The notes under the pieces: generated by a model
What the model saw: only the letters and a program-made list of their open reading frames with translations
Databases searched by the model: none
What the model was told of the DNA's origin: nothing
Position numbers and translations under genes: made by a program
Assembly: GCA_016875405.1 (NCBI GenBank)
Contig: VGRJ01000015.1
Coordinates: forward strand, 1 to 64,000
DNA: 64,000 nt
Source of the DNA: Deltaproteobacteria bacterium
Lineage (GTDB): Bacteria; Myxococcota_A; Polyangia; Polyangiales; Polyangiaceae
Direction: 5' to 3'
Shown here: positions 38,263 to 48,457 of the stretch, piece after piece
Position numbering within the stretch: position 1 is the stretch's first letter
How the letters are laid out: every line of letters starts with the position of its first letter

Positions 38263-38304
38263 GTCTTTGAGTGCTCGTCTTTGAGTGCTCGTCTTTGAGT
38301 GCTC
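38263..38304 (+). repeat. Three exact tandem copies of a 14-bp unit
   Basis: GTCTTTGAGTGCTC occurs three times head to tail, 11 bp after the small gene's stop; a nearby GGTGAGAGCCC pair (about 38320-38346) is a second short direct repeat. Copies are identical, which points to recent slippage. No spacers are present, so it is not a CRISPR array. Confidence 0.9.
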
Positions 38305-38374
38305 GTCGTCGCAGTGCCGGGTGAGAGCCCGGCCCGGTGAGAGCCCTCGGATGCGGTGGTGGTAAACGACGGTC

Positions 38375-38452
38375 GACGCCTCGGACCCTCGCAGGTTCGG
38401 GGCGTCGTCGCGTTTATGGGAGCAGCCCGACGCTCGCGCCTGCGGGCTGCTC
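38375..38452. terminator. Two inverted repeats between convergent genes, possible terminators
   Basis: GACGCC...GGCGTC (38375-38380 and 38401-38406) and a perfect 9-bp repeat GAGCAGCCC...GGGCTGCTC (38420-38428 and 38444-38452) lie between the 51-residue gene and the convergent PEGA gene. Neither has a good T-run, so termination is only inferred from position. Confidence 0.4.
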
Positions 38453-38478
38453 GCTCGAGAGGGGCGCTGCCGCGCGAC

Positions 38479-38792
38479 TCAATCCGGGATCGGGAGGAGC
38501 TGCACCTCGACCGCCACGACGCCTTTCGGCGGGACGCGGACGAGGCGATCGTGCGGGAAGCGACCTGGGGCCTCGACGGTCAGGCGATGCTCGCCGTCCG
38601 ACACCTTGATGCCGAAGCGCTGCAGGCGCGCGAGCTTCCCGACGTACTGATCGTCGACGGTGATGAGCGCGTCGGGGGGGCCGCCGGTCACGCGGAGGAC
38701 GCCGACCTCGCGCCGGACGCACGCCGTGGTCGACAGCGCGAGCAGCAGCACGAGCGAGGCGGGGCCCTTGAGTGGCAGGTCCACGGTGCGCG

Positions 38793-38796
<4 letters not shown>
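38479..38796 (-). CDS. PEGA-domain-like lipoprotein, last gene of the guaA operon
   Basis: The 105-residue product is read from GTG 38796, which overlaps the guaA stop as GTGA, so translation is coupled. A signal peptide ([14 protein letters not shown]) ends in a lipobox Cys. The mature part has the PEGA pattern: [40 protein letters not shown], then [21 protein letters not shown] domains are short beta modules common in surface proteins. Later in-frame GTG codons (38784) are possible starts. Why it is tied to guaA is not evident; two more lipoprotein genes precede guaA. Confidence 0.8.
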
Positions 38797-40336
<1,540 letters not shown>

Positions 40337-40340
<4 letters not shown>

Positions 40341-40582
40341 GGCGTGGGGGCAGGCGGAGCGTTCGGAGCGGGCGTTGCGGAGGCCGATGCGATCGTCGTC
40401 GGCGGTGGTCCGGCGGGCGTCGTGGCTACGGGCGGCGCGCCGTCGATCGCGCGGTCGGGGACGTAGCCTCGCGGCGTCTCGTACTCGGGCGCGGGGCCCG
40501 AGGACGGGAGGGGCTTCGCGCCGGCGCAGCCTACGGACGACGCGAGCGCGAGCGTGAGGAGGGAGAGACGCGGTCGGCTCAT
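40337..40582 (-). CDS. Small Pro-rich lipoprotein, upstream of guaA
   Basis: The 81-residue product has a signal peptide and lipobox ([13 protein letters not shown]) and a mature part rich in Pro, Ala and Thr ([20 protein letters not shown]), without a recognised domain. ATG 40582 overlaps the previous gene's stop and its own stop overlaps the guaA ATG, both by 4 bp, so it lies in a chain of coupled genes. Likely a periplasmic or outer-membrane-anchored peptide of low sequence constraint. Its third-position G+C pattern fits the neighbours. Confidence 0.65.
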
Positions 40583-40866
40583 AGGGCGGTGGGGCCAGGG
40601 CCGCTTGGGGGCGGGTTGGCGTCGGGGTTGGGGAGCACGGGGACCGGCAGAACCTTGTCGGCCTCGGGGCTGCTTGGCGCCTGAGACGCGGTGCTCGGCG
40701 GCGCGCGCTTGGGGGGCTCTGCGCCGCGGGCGCGAGGTGCGGCCGGGGCGAGCGGGGCGATCATCGGCGCGGGGCCGTCCTCGGCCTGGGCTCGGCGTCC
40801 ACACGCCGACGCGAACACGAGGAGGGCAGCGAGGCATGCGCGCGTCACGAGCGACGACGCTAGCAC
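40579..40866 (-). CDS. Small Pro/Ala-rich lipoprotein, first gene of the guaA operon
   Basis: The 95-residue product has a signal peptide with lipobox (ALLVFASAC, Cys at residue 22) followed by [20 protein letters not shown] and a Pro-rich, low-complexity tail ([20 protein letters not shown]). No domain recognised. It overlaps the next lipoprotein gene by 4 bp. It starts 75 bp from the divergent proA gene, so the operon promoter should lie in that gap, though no clear -35/-10 pair is seen. Confidence 0.65.
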   Translation of the reverse strand: MLASSLVTRACLAALLVFASACGRRAQAEDGPAPMIAPLAPAAPRARGAEPPKRAPPSTASQAPSSPEADKVLPVPVLPNPDANPPPSGPGPTAL

Positions 40867-40941
40867 AGGCAGGCGCGCGATCTCGGCCGAAGCCGCACCG
40901 CGCCGCTTCCTCGCGGCCTGGGGTCGTCGTAAGACCTCGCC

Positions 40942-42192
40942 GTGGAACTAAAGGAAGAGCTCATCGCCCGCGCAGCCCGCGCGCGCAGCGCCGCCGTGAC
41001 GCTCGCGCCAGCGTCGCGCGCCGACAAGGACCGCGCGCTCGCGGCCATCGCCGACGGACTCCTCGCGCGTGAGGCCGACATCCTCGCCGTCAACGCCGAG
41101 GACGTGGCCGAGGCTCGCGCCCAGGGGCTCGACGAAGCGATGGTCGACAGGCTCCTGCTCGACCCGACGAGGCTCCGTGGAATCGTCGCCGCGGTGCGCG
41201 AGATCGCGCAAGCCGAGGACCCCGTCGGCGAGGTGCTCGGGATGAAGCGGCGGCCGAACGGCATGCGCGTCGGTCAGGTGCGCATCCCGCTCGGTGTCAT
41301 CGCGATGATCTACGAGGCGCGGCCCAACGTGACCATCGACGCGGCGGCGCTCTGCCTGAAGAGCGGCAACGCGGTGCTCTTGCGCGGCGGCAAGGAGGCG
41401 CGCCGCTCGAACGAGCTCCTCGGCGAGGTGGCTCGTCAGGGCCTCGCGTCGGTGGGGCTGCCCGAGGACGCGGTGCAGGTGATAGCGCCGCTCGGCCGCG
41501 AGGAGACGAAGGTGCTGGTCGGCTTGAGCGGCTTCATCGACCTCTTGATTCCGCGCGGCGGGGAGGGCCTCATCCGCTTCGTCACCGAGCACGCGCGCGT
41601 GCCGGTCGTGCAGCACTACAAGGGAGTCTGTCACCTCTACGTCGACGCGTCGGCCGATCTCGAGATGGCCCTCGCGCTCACCGAGAACGGCAAGCTCAGC
41701 CGACCAGGTGTGTGCAACGCGCTCGAGTGCCTGCTCGTGCACGAGGCGGTCGCGGACGCGCTGCTGCCCCGGCTCCGCAGCCTGCAGGCTGGCGGGCTCG
41801 AGGTTCGCGGTGACGAAGCGACCTGCCGGATCTTGATGGATGCTAAGCCGGCTTCGCCGGACGACTACGGCGCGGAGTTCCTCGCGAAGATCCTCGCCGT
41901 GAAGGTCGTGTCCGGGTACGAGGACGCGCGCGCGCACATCCGCCGCTACGGCTCGCAGCACACCGAGGCGATCTGTACGAACGATCATGGCATCGCCGAG
42001 CGCTTCCTCCGCGAAGTGGACGCGAGCTGCGTGCTCGTCAACGCCTCGACGCGCTTCAACGACGGTGGACAGCTCGGCCTCGGCGCCGAGGTGGGGATCT
42101 CGACGACCAAGCTCCACGCGTACGGCCCGATGGGACTCGCGAGCCTCACGGCGCTGAAGTGGATCGTGGAGGGGTCGGGACAGGTGCGCTAG
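40942..42192 (+). CDS. proA: Gamma-glutamyl phosphate reductase
   Basis: ProA reduces gamma-glutamyl phosphate with NADPH in proline synthesis. The 416-residue product starts at GTG 40942 and has the typical EDPVGEVLGMKRRPNGMRVG, the IPLGVIAMIYEARPNVTIDA motif, CLKSGNAVLLRGGKEARRSN, the catalytic Cys region SRPGVCNALECLLVHEAVAD and FNDGGQLGLGAEVGISTTKL. It is complete and of normal length. It is the first gene of a plus-strand run with rsfS and rlmH; proA often neighbours nadD-rsfS-rlmH in bacteria, but nadD is missing here. proB is not in the window. Confidence 0.97.
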   Translation: MELKEELIARAARARSAAVTLAPASRADKDRALAAIADGLLAREADILAVNAEDVAEARAQGLDEAMVDRLLLDPTRLRGIVAAVREIAQAEDPVGEVLGMKRRPNGMRVGQVRIPLGVIAMIYEARPNVTIDAAALCLKSGNAVLLRGGKEARRSNELLGEVARQGLASVGLPEDAVQVIAPLGREETKVLVGLSGFIDLLIPRGGEGLIRFVTEHARVPVVQHYKGVCHLYVDASADLEMALALTENGKLSRPGVCNALECLLVHEAVADALLPRLRSLQAGGLEVRGDEATCRILMDAKPASPDDYGAEFLAKILAVKVVSGYEDARAHIRRYGSQHTEAICTNDHGIAERFLREVDASCVLVNASTRFNDGGQLGLGAEVGISTTKLHAYGPMGLASLTALKWIVEGSGQVR

Positions 42193-42224
42193 AGTCCGCC
42201 CGAACGCCGCGTGGCAAGAGGTAG

Positions 42225-42740
42225 GTGAACGTGACTGAGAAGCGAACGACGAAGAAGGCTCCGACGCGCGGCGTGCGCGGGGGCGCCGCGAAGACCAAGG
42301 CGAAGGCGACGGAGCGGACACCGAAAGGGCCGACCGAGAACGCGAGCGACGGGGCGCGCAAGCTCGCGCTCGCGATCGCCGCGGCAGGTTTCGAGAAGAA
42401 GGCCGCGGCGGTCGAGATCCTCGATGTGGCCGACAAGGTCGACTACGCCGAGGTGTTGGTGCTGATGAGCGGCCGAAGCGATAGGCACGTCTCGTCGATC
42501 GCGCGCGGCATCGTCGACGATCTCAAGAAGTCGACCGGCACCGTTCCCCTGTCCGTCGAGGGGCTGACGGCGGGGCAGTGGGTCCTCATCGACTTCAACG
42601 ACGTCGTGGTGCACGTGTTCCAGCAGGCGACGCGCTACTACTACGATCTCGAGGGGCTCTGGATCGACGCCGCTCGACTCAAGGTGCCCGAGCCTGCGAG
42701 TCGGGGCGAGGGCGAGGGCGCCGGGCCGAGCGACGGGTGA
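42225..42740 (+). CDS. rsfS: RsfS, ribosomal silencing factor
   Basis: RsfS binds uL14 and blocks subunit joining when nutrients are short. The 171-residue product has an added basic N-terminal extension of about 45 residues (TEKRTTKKAPTRGVRGGAAK) and then the RsfS domain: LALAIAAAGFEKKAAAVEIL, YAEVLVLMSGRSDRHVSSIA, GQWVLIDFNDVVVHVFQQAT and RYYYDLEGLWIDA. A short Gly/Glu tail follows. GTG 42225 is the longest start; GTG 42231, with AGAGG at better distance, is also possible. It sits between proA and rlmH as is usual. Confidence 0.94.
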   Translation: MNVTEKRTTKKAPTRGVRGGAAKTKAKATERTPKGPTENASDGARKLALAIAAAGFEKKAAAVEILDVADKVDYAEVLVLMSGRSDRHVSSIARGIVDDLKKSTGTVPLSVEGLTAGQWVLIDFNDVVVHVFQQATRYYYDLEGLWIDAARLKVPEPASRGEGEGAGPSDG

Positions 42741-42768
42741 GCGCGACGTTGGTCGCGACGAGACCGAC

Positions 42769-43224
42769 GTGAAGCTCACCATCGTCTCCGTCGGTGGGCT
42801 TCGAGGCAGCGCCGAGCGCGAGCTCTGCGCCGAGTACCTCGAGCGGCTCGCGCACTACTGCAAGGTGCAGGAGCTGGTCGTGAAGCCCGACACGCCCGCG
42901 CGTGAGGCCGTGGCGATCGCGAAGGCGTGCGGCGGCGCGAGCGTGCTCCTCTGCGACGAGCGTGGCAGGGCGATGTCGAGCCCCGAGCTCGCGCGGAAGG
43001 TCTCGACGCTGGGCTCGCGCGGCAAGGGCGAGGTCGCGTTCGTGATCGGGGGCGCGCATGGGCTGCCTGCCGAGGTGGACGTTGCGCTCTCGAGCGCGGC
43101 GTCGGTCGAGCGCTGGAGCTTCTCACCGCTCACCTTCCCGCACCGCCTCGCGCGGGTGATCCTGTCCGAGCAGCTCTACCGCGCGATGACCATCTTGCGC
43201 GGCGAGCCGTATCACCACGCCTGA
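42769..43224 (+). CDS. rlmH: RlmH, 23S rRNA pseudouridine(1915) N3-methyltransferase
   Basis: RlmH is a SPOUT-class methyltransferase acting on assembled 70S ribosomes. The 151-residue product starts MKLTIVSVGGLRGSAERELC, has LLCDERGRAMSSPELARKV, the SAM-binding knot VAFVIGGAHGLPAEVD and the conserved C-terminus FPHRLARVILSEQLYRAMTI followed by GEPYHHA. The length is exactly typical. It follows rsfS by 28 bp and ends 9 bp before a strong hairpin. Confidence 0.96.
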   Translation: MKLTIVSVGGLRGSAERELCAEYLERLAHYCKVQELVVKPDTPAREAVAIAKACGGASVLLCDERGRAMSSPELARKVSTLGSRGKGEVAFVIGGAHGLPAEVDVALSSAASVERWSFSPLTFPHRLARVILSEQLYRAMTILRGEPYHHA

Positions 43225-43232
43225 GCGGGCCG

Positions 43233-43255
43233 CGCCTCGTCGTCAGGACGAGGCG
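43233..43255. terminator. 9-bp perfect hairpin between rlmH and tatC
   Basis: CGCCTCGTC (43233-43241) and GACGAGGCG (43247-43255) enclose GTCAG and fill the spacer between the two convergent stop codons. No long T-run on either strand, so it may act as a bidirectional or Rho-assisted terminator. Confidence 0.6.
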
Positions 43256-44116
43256 TCAGCCGGTGGTCTTGCGGCTCTTTCGCTGGTCGTGAAACCACTT
43301 GCGCTGCGCTTCGGTCGGAGGCTTGCCGAAGAGGAACGCGAGCCCGATCGAGCCGCCGTACAGGATGACGAGCGGGATCCCCATCACGAGCTGGCTCGTC
43401 ACGTCAGGAGGCGTCAGGATCGCCGCGATGATGAAGGCGCCCACGATGAAGTAACGGCCGTAGTGGATGAGGTGCAGGTAGTTGACGATCCCCGCGAGGG
43501 AGAGAAAAAAGATGAGCAACGGCAGCTCGAAGACCAGCCCGAAGCCGACCAGCATCTGCGTCACGAAGCCGATGTAGTCGTCCATCATCACCGTGGGGAC
43601 GACGTTCATCTCAATCGATTGGATCGAGCCCGAGAGGCCGAGGAAGTAATCGAAGGTGATCGGGAACGCCGCGCGCAGGCAGAAGTACGCGCCGCCAACG
43701 AAGAGCAGCGTCGACGACAGCACGAAGGGGATGACGAAGCGCTTCTCCCGCGCGTAGAGCCCGGGCGCGACGAACGCCCAGAGCTGGTAGAAGACGAAAG
43801 GCGCCGCGATGAGGAGCCCCGCGACCATCGACACCTGGAAGTAGCTCGAGAAGGCGCCTGCGGGCGAAGAGAAGTTGAGCGCGCAAGTGCCGGGCAGCTT
43901 GCTCGTGCGCCACGAGTCGCAGAACGGCCGCGCCAAGACCGCCAAGATCTTCTCGCGATAACCCCAGGTCGCCGACGCCGTGACCGTGACCGCGACCGCC
44001 GAGTAAAAGAGCCGCTTGCGCAGCTCGGCGAGGTGATCCCAGATCGTCATCGCCGGGTCGTCGTACCCGGCGGCCGGCTCTTTGCCGTGCGTGGCGTCGG
44101 CTCCCGCCTCGCTCAC
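43256..44116 (-). CDS. tatC: TatC, twin-arginine translocase core subunit
   Basis: TatC recognises twin-arginine signal peptides and, with TatA/TatB, exports folded proteins. The 286-residue product begins with a charged segment and the hallmark WDHLAELRKRLFYSAVAV, followed by six hydrophobic helices. Other typical parts are FVFYQLWAFVAPGLYAREKR, MLVGFGLVFELPLLIFFLSL and IVGAFIIAAILTPPDVTSQL. It starts 4 bp inside the tatB gene (ATGA overlap). The length fits the family. Confidence 0.96.
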   Translation of the reverse strand: MSEAGADATHGKEPAAGYDDPAMTIWDHLAELRKRLFYSAVAVTVTASATWGYREKILAVLARPFCDSWRTSKLPGTCALNFSSPAGAFSSYFQVSMVAGLLIAAPFVFYQLWAFVAPGLYAREKRFVIPFVLSSTLLFVGGAYFCLRAAFPITFDYFLGLSGSIQSIEMNVVPTVMMDDYIGFVTQMLVGFGLVFELPLLIFFLSLAGIVNYLHLIHYGRYFIVGAFIIAAILTPPDVTSQLVMGIPLVILYGGSIGLAFLFGKPPTEAQRKWFHDQRKSRKTTG

Positions 44117-44694
44117 GTCGTCGCCTCGGGCTGGTGTTCGGCCGACTCCGCTCTGGGGGCCTCGCTCGCGGTCGACGCCTCGAGCGCCGTGTCGGTCGCC
44201 TCGGCTTCGGTCGTCGCCAGCGTCTCGGAGGATTGACCGGCGTCATGTCGCGCGCCGTACGCGTCGCAGCCCTCGACCGGGTACTCGTGCGCGGGGTCGG
44301 GCGGGGCGCCCTCGAGAGAGAACGGGGGGAGCTCGACCGGCTGGGCCTCTGCGGCGTCGGGGGTGTACGGGTCGTCCGCGCCGTCGGGGGCCGCTGCTGC
44401 TGCTGCGAGAACGGCTGCCTTGCGTGCGTTGCCGGAGCTCTCGATCAGGGACTCGATGGCGCCGGACGCCGACATGTTGCGGAGCGCTCGCAAGGTGGCG
44501 AGCTCCTCCTGCAGGCCCTCTTCGCGAATGATCTCGTCGATCCCGCTCTGCTTGCGCAGCTCGGTGCTCATTCGCCTAAGCTTGGCGAGCCCGCGGCCGA
44601 GCTTTCGAAGCACCGTCGGCAGCTCCTTCGGCCCGAGGACGACGAGCGCAAGGATCGCGATGACGACCAGCTCACCGAAGCTCAGCCCGAACAC
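44113..44694 (-). CDS. tatB: TatA/TatB-family translocase subunit, TatB-like
   Basis: Read from GTG 44694 (193 residues); upstream in-frame sequence has no support. The N-terminus is the single helix with the Gly-Pro hinge (GLSFGELVVIAILALVVLGP then KELPTVLRKLGRGLAKLRR), followed by an amphipathic helix. The long acidic, Ala-rich tail and the Glu at the helix start favour TatB over TatA. Coupled to tatC by a 4-bp overlap. Only one TatA-type gene is visible here, so a second would have to lie elsewhere unless this one serves both roles. Divergent from the FadL-like gene at 44796. Confidence 0.88.
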   Translation of the reverse strand: MFGLSFGELVVIAILALVVLGPKELPTVLRKLGRGLAKLRRMSTELRKQSGIDEIIREEGLQEELATLRALRNMSASGAIESLIESSGNARKAAVLAAAAAAPDGADDPYTPDAAEAQPVELPPFSLEGAPPDPAHEYPVEGCDAYGARHDAGQSSETLATTEAEATDTALEASTASEAPRAESAEHQPEATT

Positions 44695-44795
44695 CGGGGG
44701 AAGGTAGCCCGGCGGCCGAGGGTGGTCTACCCCCTCGGCCTTCGTCGCGTGCGAAGACCTTCTGTCGCGCCGCGAGATCGGTGTATTCGCAGCGC

Positions 44796-46085
44796 ATGAG
44801 GTCTCGGATCGCTTTGCTCGTGGGGTTTGCCGCGCTCGGCGGCGCTCCCGCGGTCGCGAGCGCGTCTCCGCAAGCCGTGCTCGGCTTCGGCTCGCGGGCC
44901 ATCGGCATGGGTGGCACCGGGATCGCGGCGGGCGAGGGCGCCGATGTCGTCTACGCAAACCCGGCGCTCTTGTCGGCGGCGCGTGCGACCGAGCTCACTG
45001 TCGGGTTCCTCGGGGCGAGCTTCGACGTGCGGGCCGACGGGCCTGGGTTTCGCGGCCCGATCGACGTCGCGCCCCTCCGTGCGACGACGCTCGGCGCCGT
45101 CGTTCCGCTCCCGTTCACCGGGGCGCTCGCGCGGCGCGTGGCACTAGGGCTCGGCTTCGTGACGCCGACCGATGTCGTCGTGCGCGCGCGCATCCTCTTT
45201 CCCGAGCGCGCGCAGGTCCCGCTCGCCGATCGCGTGCAGAGCGTTGCGGTTCAAGGCGGCCTCGGGGTCGACGTCGGACACGGCGTCCGCGTCGGCGCTG
45301 GATTCGCGGCGCTCGCGGCGCTCGAGGGCTCGGTCGTCGTGCGGACCGATGCCTCGGGACGCGTCGGCACCGAAGTCCGTGACACGCTCGTCGCGAGCTA
45401 TGCGCCGGTGTTTGCCGCGAGCTGGGAGTCGCGAGACGGTCGCCATCGCGTCGGCAGCGTCGTGCGAGGGCCGCTCGTCGGCCGCTTTGACGTCGTGATT
45501 CGCGCCGAAGATCTAGGGTCGATCACGATCCCCCCGCTCCACATTTCGGGGGTCGCCCAGTATGATCCGTGGCAGGTGGGGCTCGAGGTGGCTCGAGCAG
45601 AGGGCCCTTACCGCGTCGCCATCGGGCTCACTTACTCGCACTGGCAAGATTATCCGGGGCCTGCCGAGGCGACGGTTCGCTGCGATGACGCCCCCGAGGG
45701 CACCTCGGAGTGCGCGGCTCCGGTGCCAGCGCCGCCGCGCTTCGTCGGGGTCGTCTCGCCTCGCCTCGGTGTCGAGCGCGCCTTCGAGCTCGAAGGCGGT
45801 ACGTCCCTGAAGTTCCGCGCCGGCGTCGCGTTCGAGCCGAGCCCTGCGCCCGCACAGCGCGGCCGGGCGAACCTCTTCGACATGCACCGTACCGTGGTCG
45901 CCGCGGGCTGGGGGGCCAAGCTCGGTGCCCTCCCGCTCGCGCTCGATGGCTTCTTTCAGGCGCAGGTGCTGCATGCGCGCACGCACGACAAGGACCCTGC
46001 GCTCGGTGCGCTCGAGGAGGGCGTCGTGGCGACGCGCGGCCTCGTCCTCGCGGCGGGGCTCGCGCTGACGGCGAGGTTGCGATGA
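44796..46085 (+). CDS. Outer-membrane FadL-like (OMPP1/toluene transport family) protein 1
   Basis: The 429-residue product (from ATG 44796; a GTG 15 bp upstream is also open) has a signal peptide and the FadL N-terminal motif VLGFGSRAIGMGGTGIAAGE then ADVVYANPALLSAA, typical of the OMPP1 family that forms 14-strand barrels for hydrophobic substrates. The rest is alternating strand sequence, with the C-terminus LVLAAGLALTARLR lacking the usual terminal Phe. The stop overlaps the start of a second FadL-like gene (ATGA). The transported molecule cannot be told. Confidence 0.8.
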   Translation: MRSRIALLVGFAALGGAPAVASASPQAVLGFGSRAIGMGGTGIAAGEGADVVYANPALLSAARATELTVGFLGASFDVRADGPGFRGPIDVAPLRATTLGAVVPLPFTGALARRVALGLGFVTPTDVVVRARILFPERAQVPLADRVQSVAVQGGLGVDVGHGVRVGAGFAALAALEGSVVVRTDASGRVGTEVRDTLVASYAPVFAASWESRDGRHRVGSVVRGPLVGRFDVVIRAEDLGSITIPPLHISGVAQYDPWQVGLEVARAEGPYRVAIGLTYSHWQDYPGPAEATVRCDDAPEGTSECAAPVPAPPRFVGVVSPRLGVERAFELEGGTSLKFRAGVAFEPSPAPAQRGRANLFDMHRTVVAAGWGAKLGALPLALDGFFQAQVLHARTHDKDPALGALEEGVVATRGLVLAAGLALTARLR

Positions 46086-47461
46086 GCCTCCTCGGGCGCC
46101 TCTCGGCCACGCTCGCGACCGTGCTCGTCGTCAACGCGGCGCCGCCTTCGGCCTACGCCGCGCTGCCCGAGGCTTACGGGCTCGGGTCGCGCGCGGCGGC
46201 GATGGCGGGTGCGGTCGGCGCGGATGCGAGTGATTTCTCGGCGGTCGCGTACAACCCCGCGGGCGTCGTCGCTGCGAAGGGCGTCTCGCTGTCGGTCGGC
46301 TACACCGCGAACCTCCAGGAGCTCGTCTCGAATGGCCGCGACAACGACGTCGACGACGTACGCGGGATCGTCGCCGGGCTCGTCGTGCCTGGGACGCTCG
46401 CGCGCGTGCCCTTCGCGTTCGGTGTCGCGGTTCACGTGCCGGACGGCGGCTTGAGTTTTCTCAAGGCGCGTCGGCAGGAGGCGCCGCGCTGGGAGCTCTA
46501 CGATACTCGGCAACAGCTGCTCTTCCTCGCCGCGACGCTGGCGCTCCGACCGGTCCCCTGGCTCGAGGTTGGGGGCGGGGTTGGCTTCCTCTCCGCGACG
46601 CGTGGCGCGTTCGGGATCCGCGGTCGCGCCGAGCTCACGGCGCCGTTCGACTCGCAGCTCGAGCACGAGGTGGACGCGGATCTGACCGCCGTGCGCTATC
46701 CGCTCGTGGGAGCGCGCGTTCGCGACGGACGCTGGGGCTCGGTGGGGGTGAGCTACCGCGGCGCGAGCAAGCTCGACCTCGCGTTGGGCGCACGACTCGC
46801 GGGGACCGTCAGCCTTGCCGGCCTCGACGTGCCGCTCCTCTACGAGCTCGAGGCCCGCACCTTCAGCGCTTTCACGCCGCAGACGGTCGTCGCGTCGTTC
46901 AGCTTTCAGCGGGTCCCGAGCCTCCACCTAAACCTCGACCTCGCCTGGGTGAACTGGAGCGCATACGAGAGCCCGGTCGCGCGGATCCAGGCGTCGCTCG
47001 ACGTGACGCCCCCGCCCGGTACTCCGGTCACCGTACCGGCGTCGCCCGCACCGACGGTCCCGCTCGCGCCAGCGTTTCGCGATCGCATCGTGCCTCGGGT
47101 CGGAGCCGAGTGGCGGCTCGGCGTCGGCGAACGACGCGTCGCGGTCCACGGCGAGGTGCGCCCGGCCTTCGAAGTGCCGTTGCGCGCCGGCTATGCTTAC
47201 GAGGCGACGCCCGTCCCCGAGCAGCGCCGAGTGACGACCTTCCTCGACGCGGATCGGCACACCGTCTCGCTGGGCGCAGGCCTCGCGGCGCATCGCCCGT
47301 TCGCGGTTCTCGCAGGGTCGCTGACGCTCGATCTCCACGCGTCGCTCGGGATCTTGCCGGAGCGCCGCACGGTGAAGGAGAGCCCCGCCGACTTCCGTGG
47401 TGACGTCGCCATGCGTGGCACCATCGTCGGGCTCGGGCTCACGTCGGGGGTCGTGTTCTGA
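46082..47461 (+). CDS. Outer-membrane FadL-like protein 2
   Basis: The 459-residue product starts at ATG 46082, overlapping the preceding stop by 4 bp. After the signal peptide (SATLATVLVVNAAPPSAYA) comes YGLGSRAAAMAGAVGADASD then FSAVAYNPAGVVAAKGVSLS, a clear FadL/OMPP1 N-terminal hatch motif. Later segments such as YDTRQQLLFLAATLALRPVP and SVGVSYRGASKLDLALGARL are beta strands. It resembles the upstream protein only in the N-terminal motif, so the two are likely old paralogues. The stop shares one base with the next ATG (TGATG). Confidence 0.85.
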   Translation: MSLLGRLSATLATVLVVNAAPPSAYAALPEAYGLGSRAAAMAGAVGADASDFSAVAYNPAGVVAAKGVSLSVGYTANLQELVSNGRDNDVDDVRGIVAGLVVPGTLARVPFAFGVAVHVPDGGLSFLKARRQEAPRWELYDTRQQLLFLAATLALRPVPWLEVGGGVGFLSATRGAFGIRGRAELTAPFDSQLEHEVDADLTAVRYPLVGARVRDGRWGSVGVSYRGASKLDLALGARLAGTVSLAGLDVPLLYELEARTFSAFTPQTVVASFSFQRVPSLHLNLDLAWVNWSAYESPVARIQASLDVTPPPGTPVTVPASPAPTVPLAPAFRDRIVPRVGAEWRLGVGERRVAVHGEVRPAFEVPLRAGYAYEATPVPEQRRVTTFLDADRHTVSLGAGLAAHRPFAVLAGSLTLDLHASLGILPERRTVKESPADFRGDVAMRGTIVGLGLTSGVVF

Positions 47462-48447
47462 TGCGTTGGGGGTTGCTACTCCTCGCGCTCACCGGCTGCG
47501 GGACCCTCGCCGACGCGGGGGGCGGTGATCGCGACGTGCCGAACGCGCTCGCCGGCCCCTTCCGGGAGCTTGCCGCGCTCGAGGTCGGGGCAGGGCGCGT
47601 GGCGCCCGAGGTGCTTCGCGACAAGGTGACGAGCGCTCGCGACGCCGCGGTCCTCGATGCCGACGGCGATCCCAGCACGCTCGAGGTCGTCTCGTTTTCG
47701 ATCGGACAGGCCTCGGACGGGAGCCCTGCGGTCGTCCGTCACCGCGCGACGGACGGGCGGTCGTTCGAGCGTCTGGGTGAGGTCGTTCTCCTCGCCGAGC
47801 CGGCGCTCGACGGGGCTCGCTTCGAGTCGCCGAGCGCGCTGCGCGTCGCCGACGAGGTCTGGCTCTACGTGGCAAACGAGCGAGGCGTCGTGATGGCGGT
47901 GAGCCGCGCTGGCGGGCCGTTCGAGCGCCGCGAGGGCGCCCCGGTGCTCGCTCCCGCGACGAGTGGTTGGGACGCGGGGCTACGGCCCGAGAGCCCGACG
48001 GTCGTCCGCACCGCGCGCGGATGGAACCTGTTCTATTCGGCTGGCGGCGCGCTCGGAGAGGCTCTTTCCGACGACGGGCTCACCTGGATCCGCGCGACGT
48101 CCCCCGCGCTCACGCCGCTTGCGCAGGAGCTGGCGCTCGATGCTCCCGCGGGGGTCGTGTCGCGCTCTCCGCTCGGGCGCGAGCTCGTCTGGCTCTACCA
48201 CGTGGCGCGCCGACGCGATGGGGCACGTGTCGTCGAGGTCGCGGCGCGAGCCGGCGAGGATGAACCGTTCGTGCGCGGCGCCTCGCCCGTCTTCGTAGGT
48301 GACGCAGGCTCGGTCTTGCGCGAGCCCGGGATTGTCCGCTTCGACGGCTTCTCGCTCCTCTACGTCACCGATGCTTCGGCCGAGGTGCCGTCCTTGCTCG
48401 GCGGAGTCGCGCCCGCAGACGCGCTCCTCCCGCCTCCTGCGCCGTGA
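47461..48447 (+). CDS. Lipoprotein with five-bladed beta-propeller (GH43/GH32-like) repeats
   Basis: The 328-residue product has lipobox LTGC near residue 12 (LLLLALTGCGTLADAGGGD). The mature part repeats a propeller pattern in which a Ser/Asp-Gly-x-x-Trp/Phe turn is followed by a strand: ATDGRSFERLGEVVLLAEPA, VWLYVANERGVVMAVSRAGG, GWNLFYSAGGALGEALSDDG and LLYVTDASAE, like the five-bladed GH43/68 clan. Catalytic carboxylates cannot be assigned by eye. It is the third gene of the coupled operon with two FadL-like proteins, suggesting an accessory role at the outer membrane. Confidence 0.7.
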   Translation: MRWGLLLLALTGCGTLADAGGGDRDVPNALAGPFRELAALEVGAGRVAPEVLRDKVTSARDAAVLDADGDPSTLEVVSFSIGQASDGSPAVVRHRATDGRSFERLGEVVLLAEPALDGARFESPSALRVADEVWLYVANERGVVMAVSRAGGPFERREGAPVLAPATSGWDAGLRPESPTVVRTARGWNLFYSAGGALGEALSDDGLTWIRATSPALTPLAQELALDAPAGVVSRSPLGRELVWLYHVARRRDGARVVEVAARAGEDEPFVRGASPVFVGDAGSVLREPGIVRFDGFSLLYVTDASAEVPSLLGGVAPADALLPPPAP

Positions 48448-48457
48448 GCGCGGACGC

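Noticed and set aside
38263-38304. Possible CRISPR array
   Set aside because: Repeats are directly adjacent without spacers and no cas genes are present.
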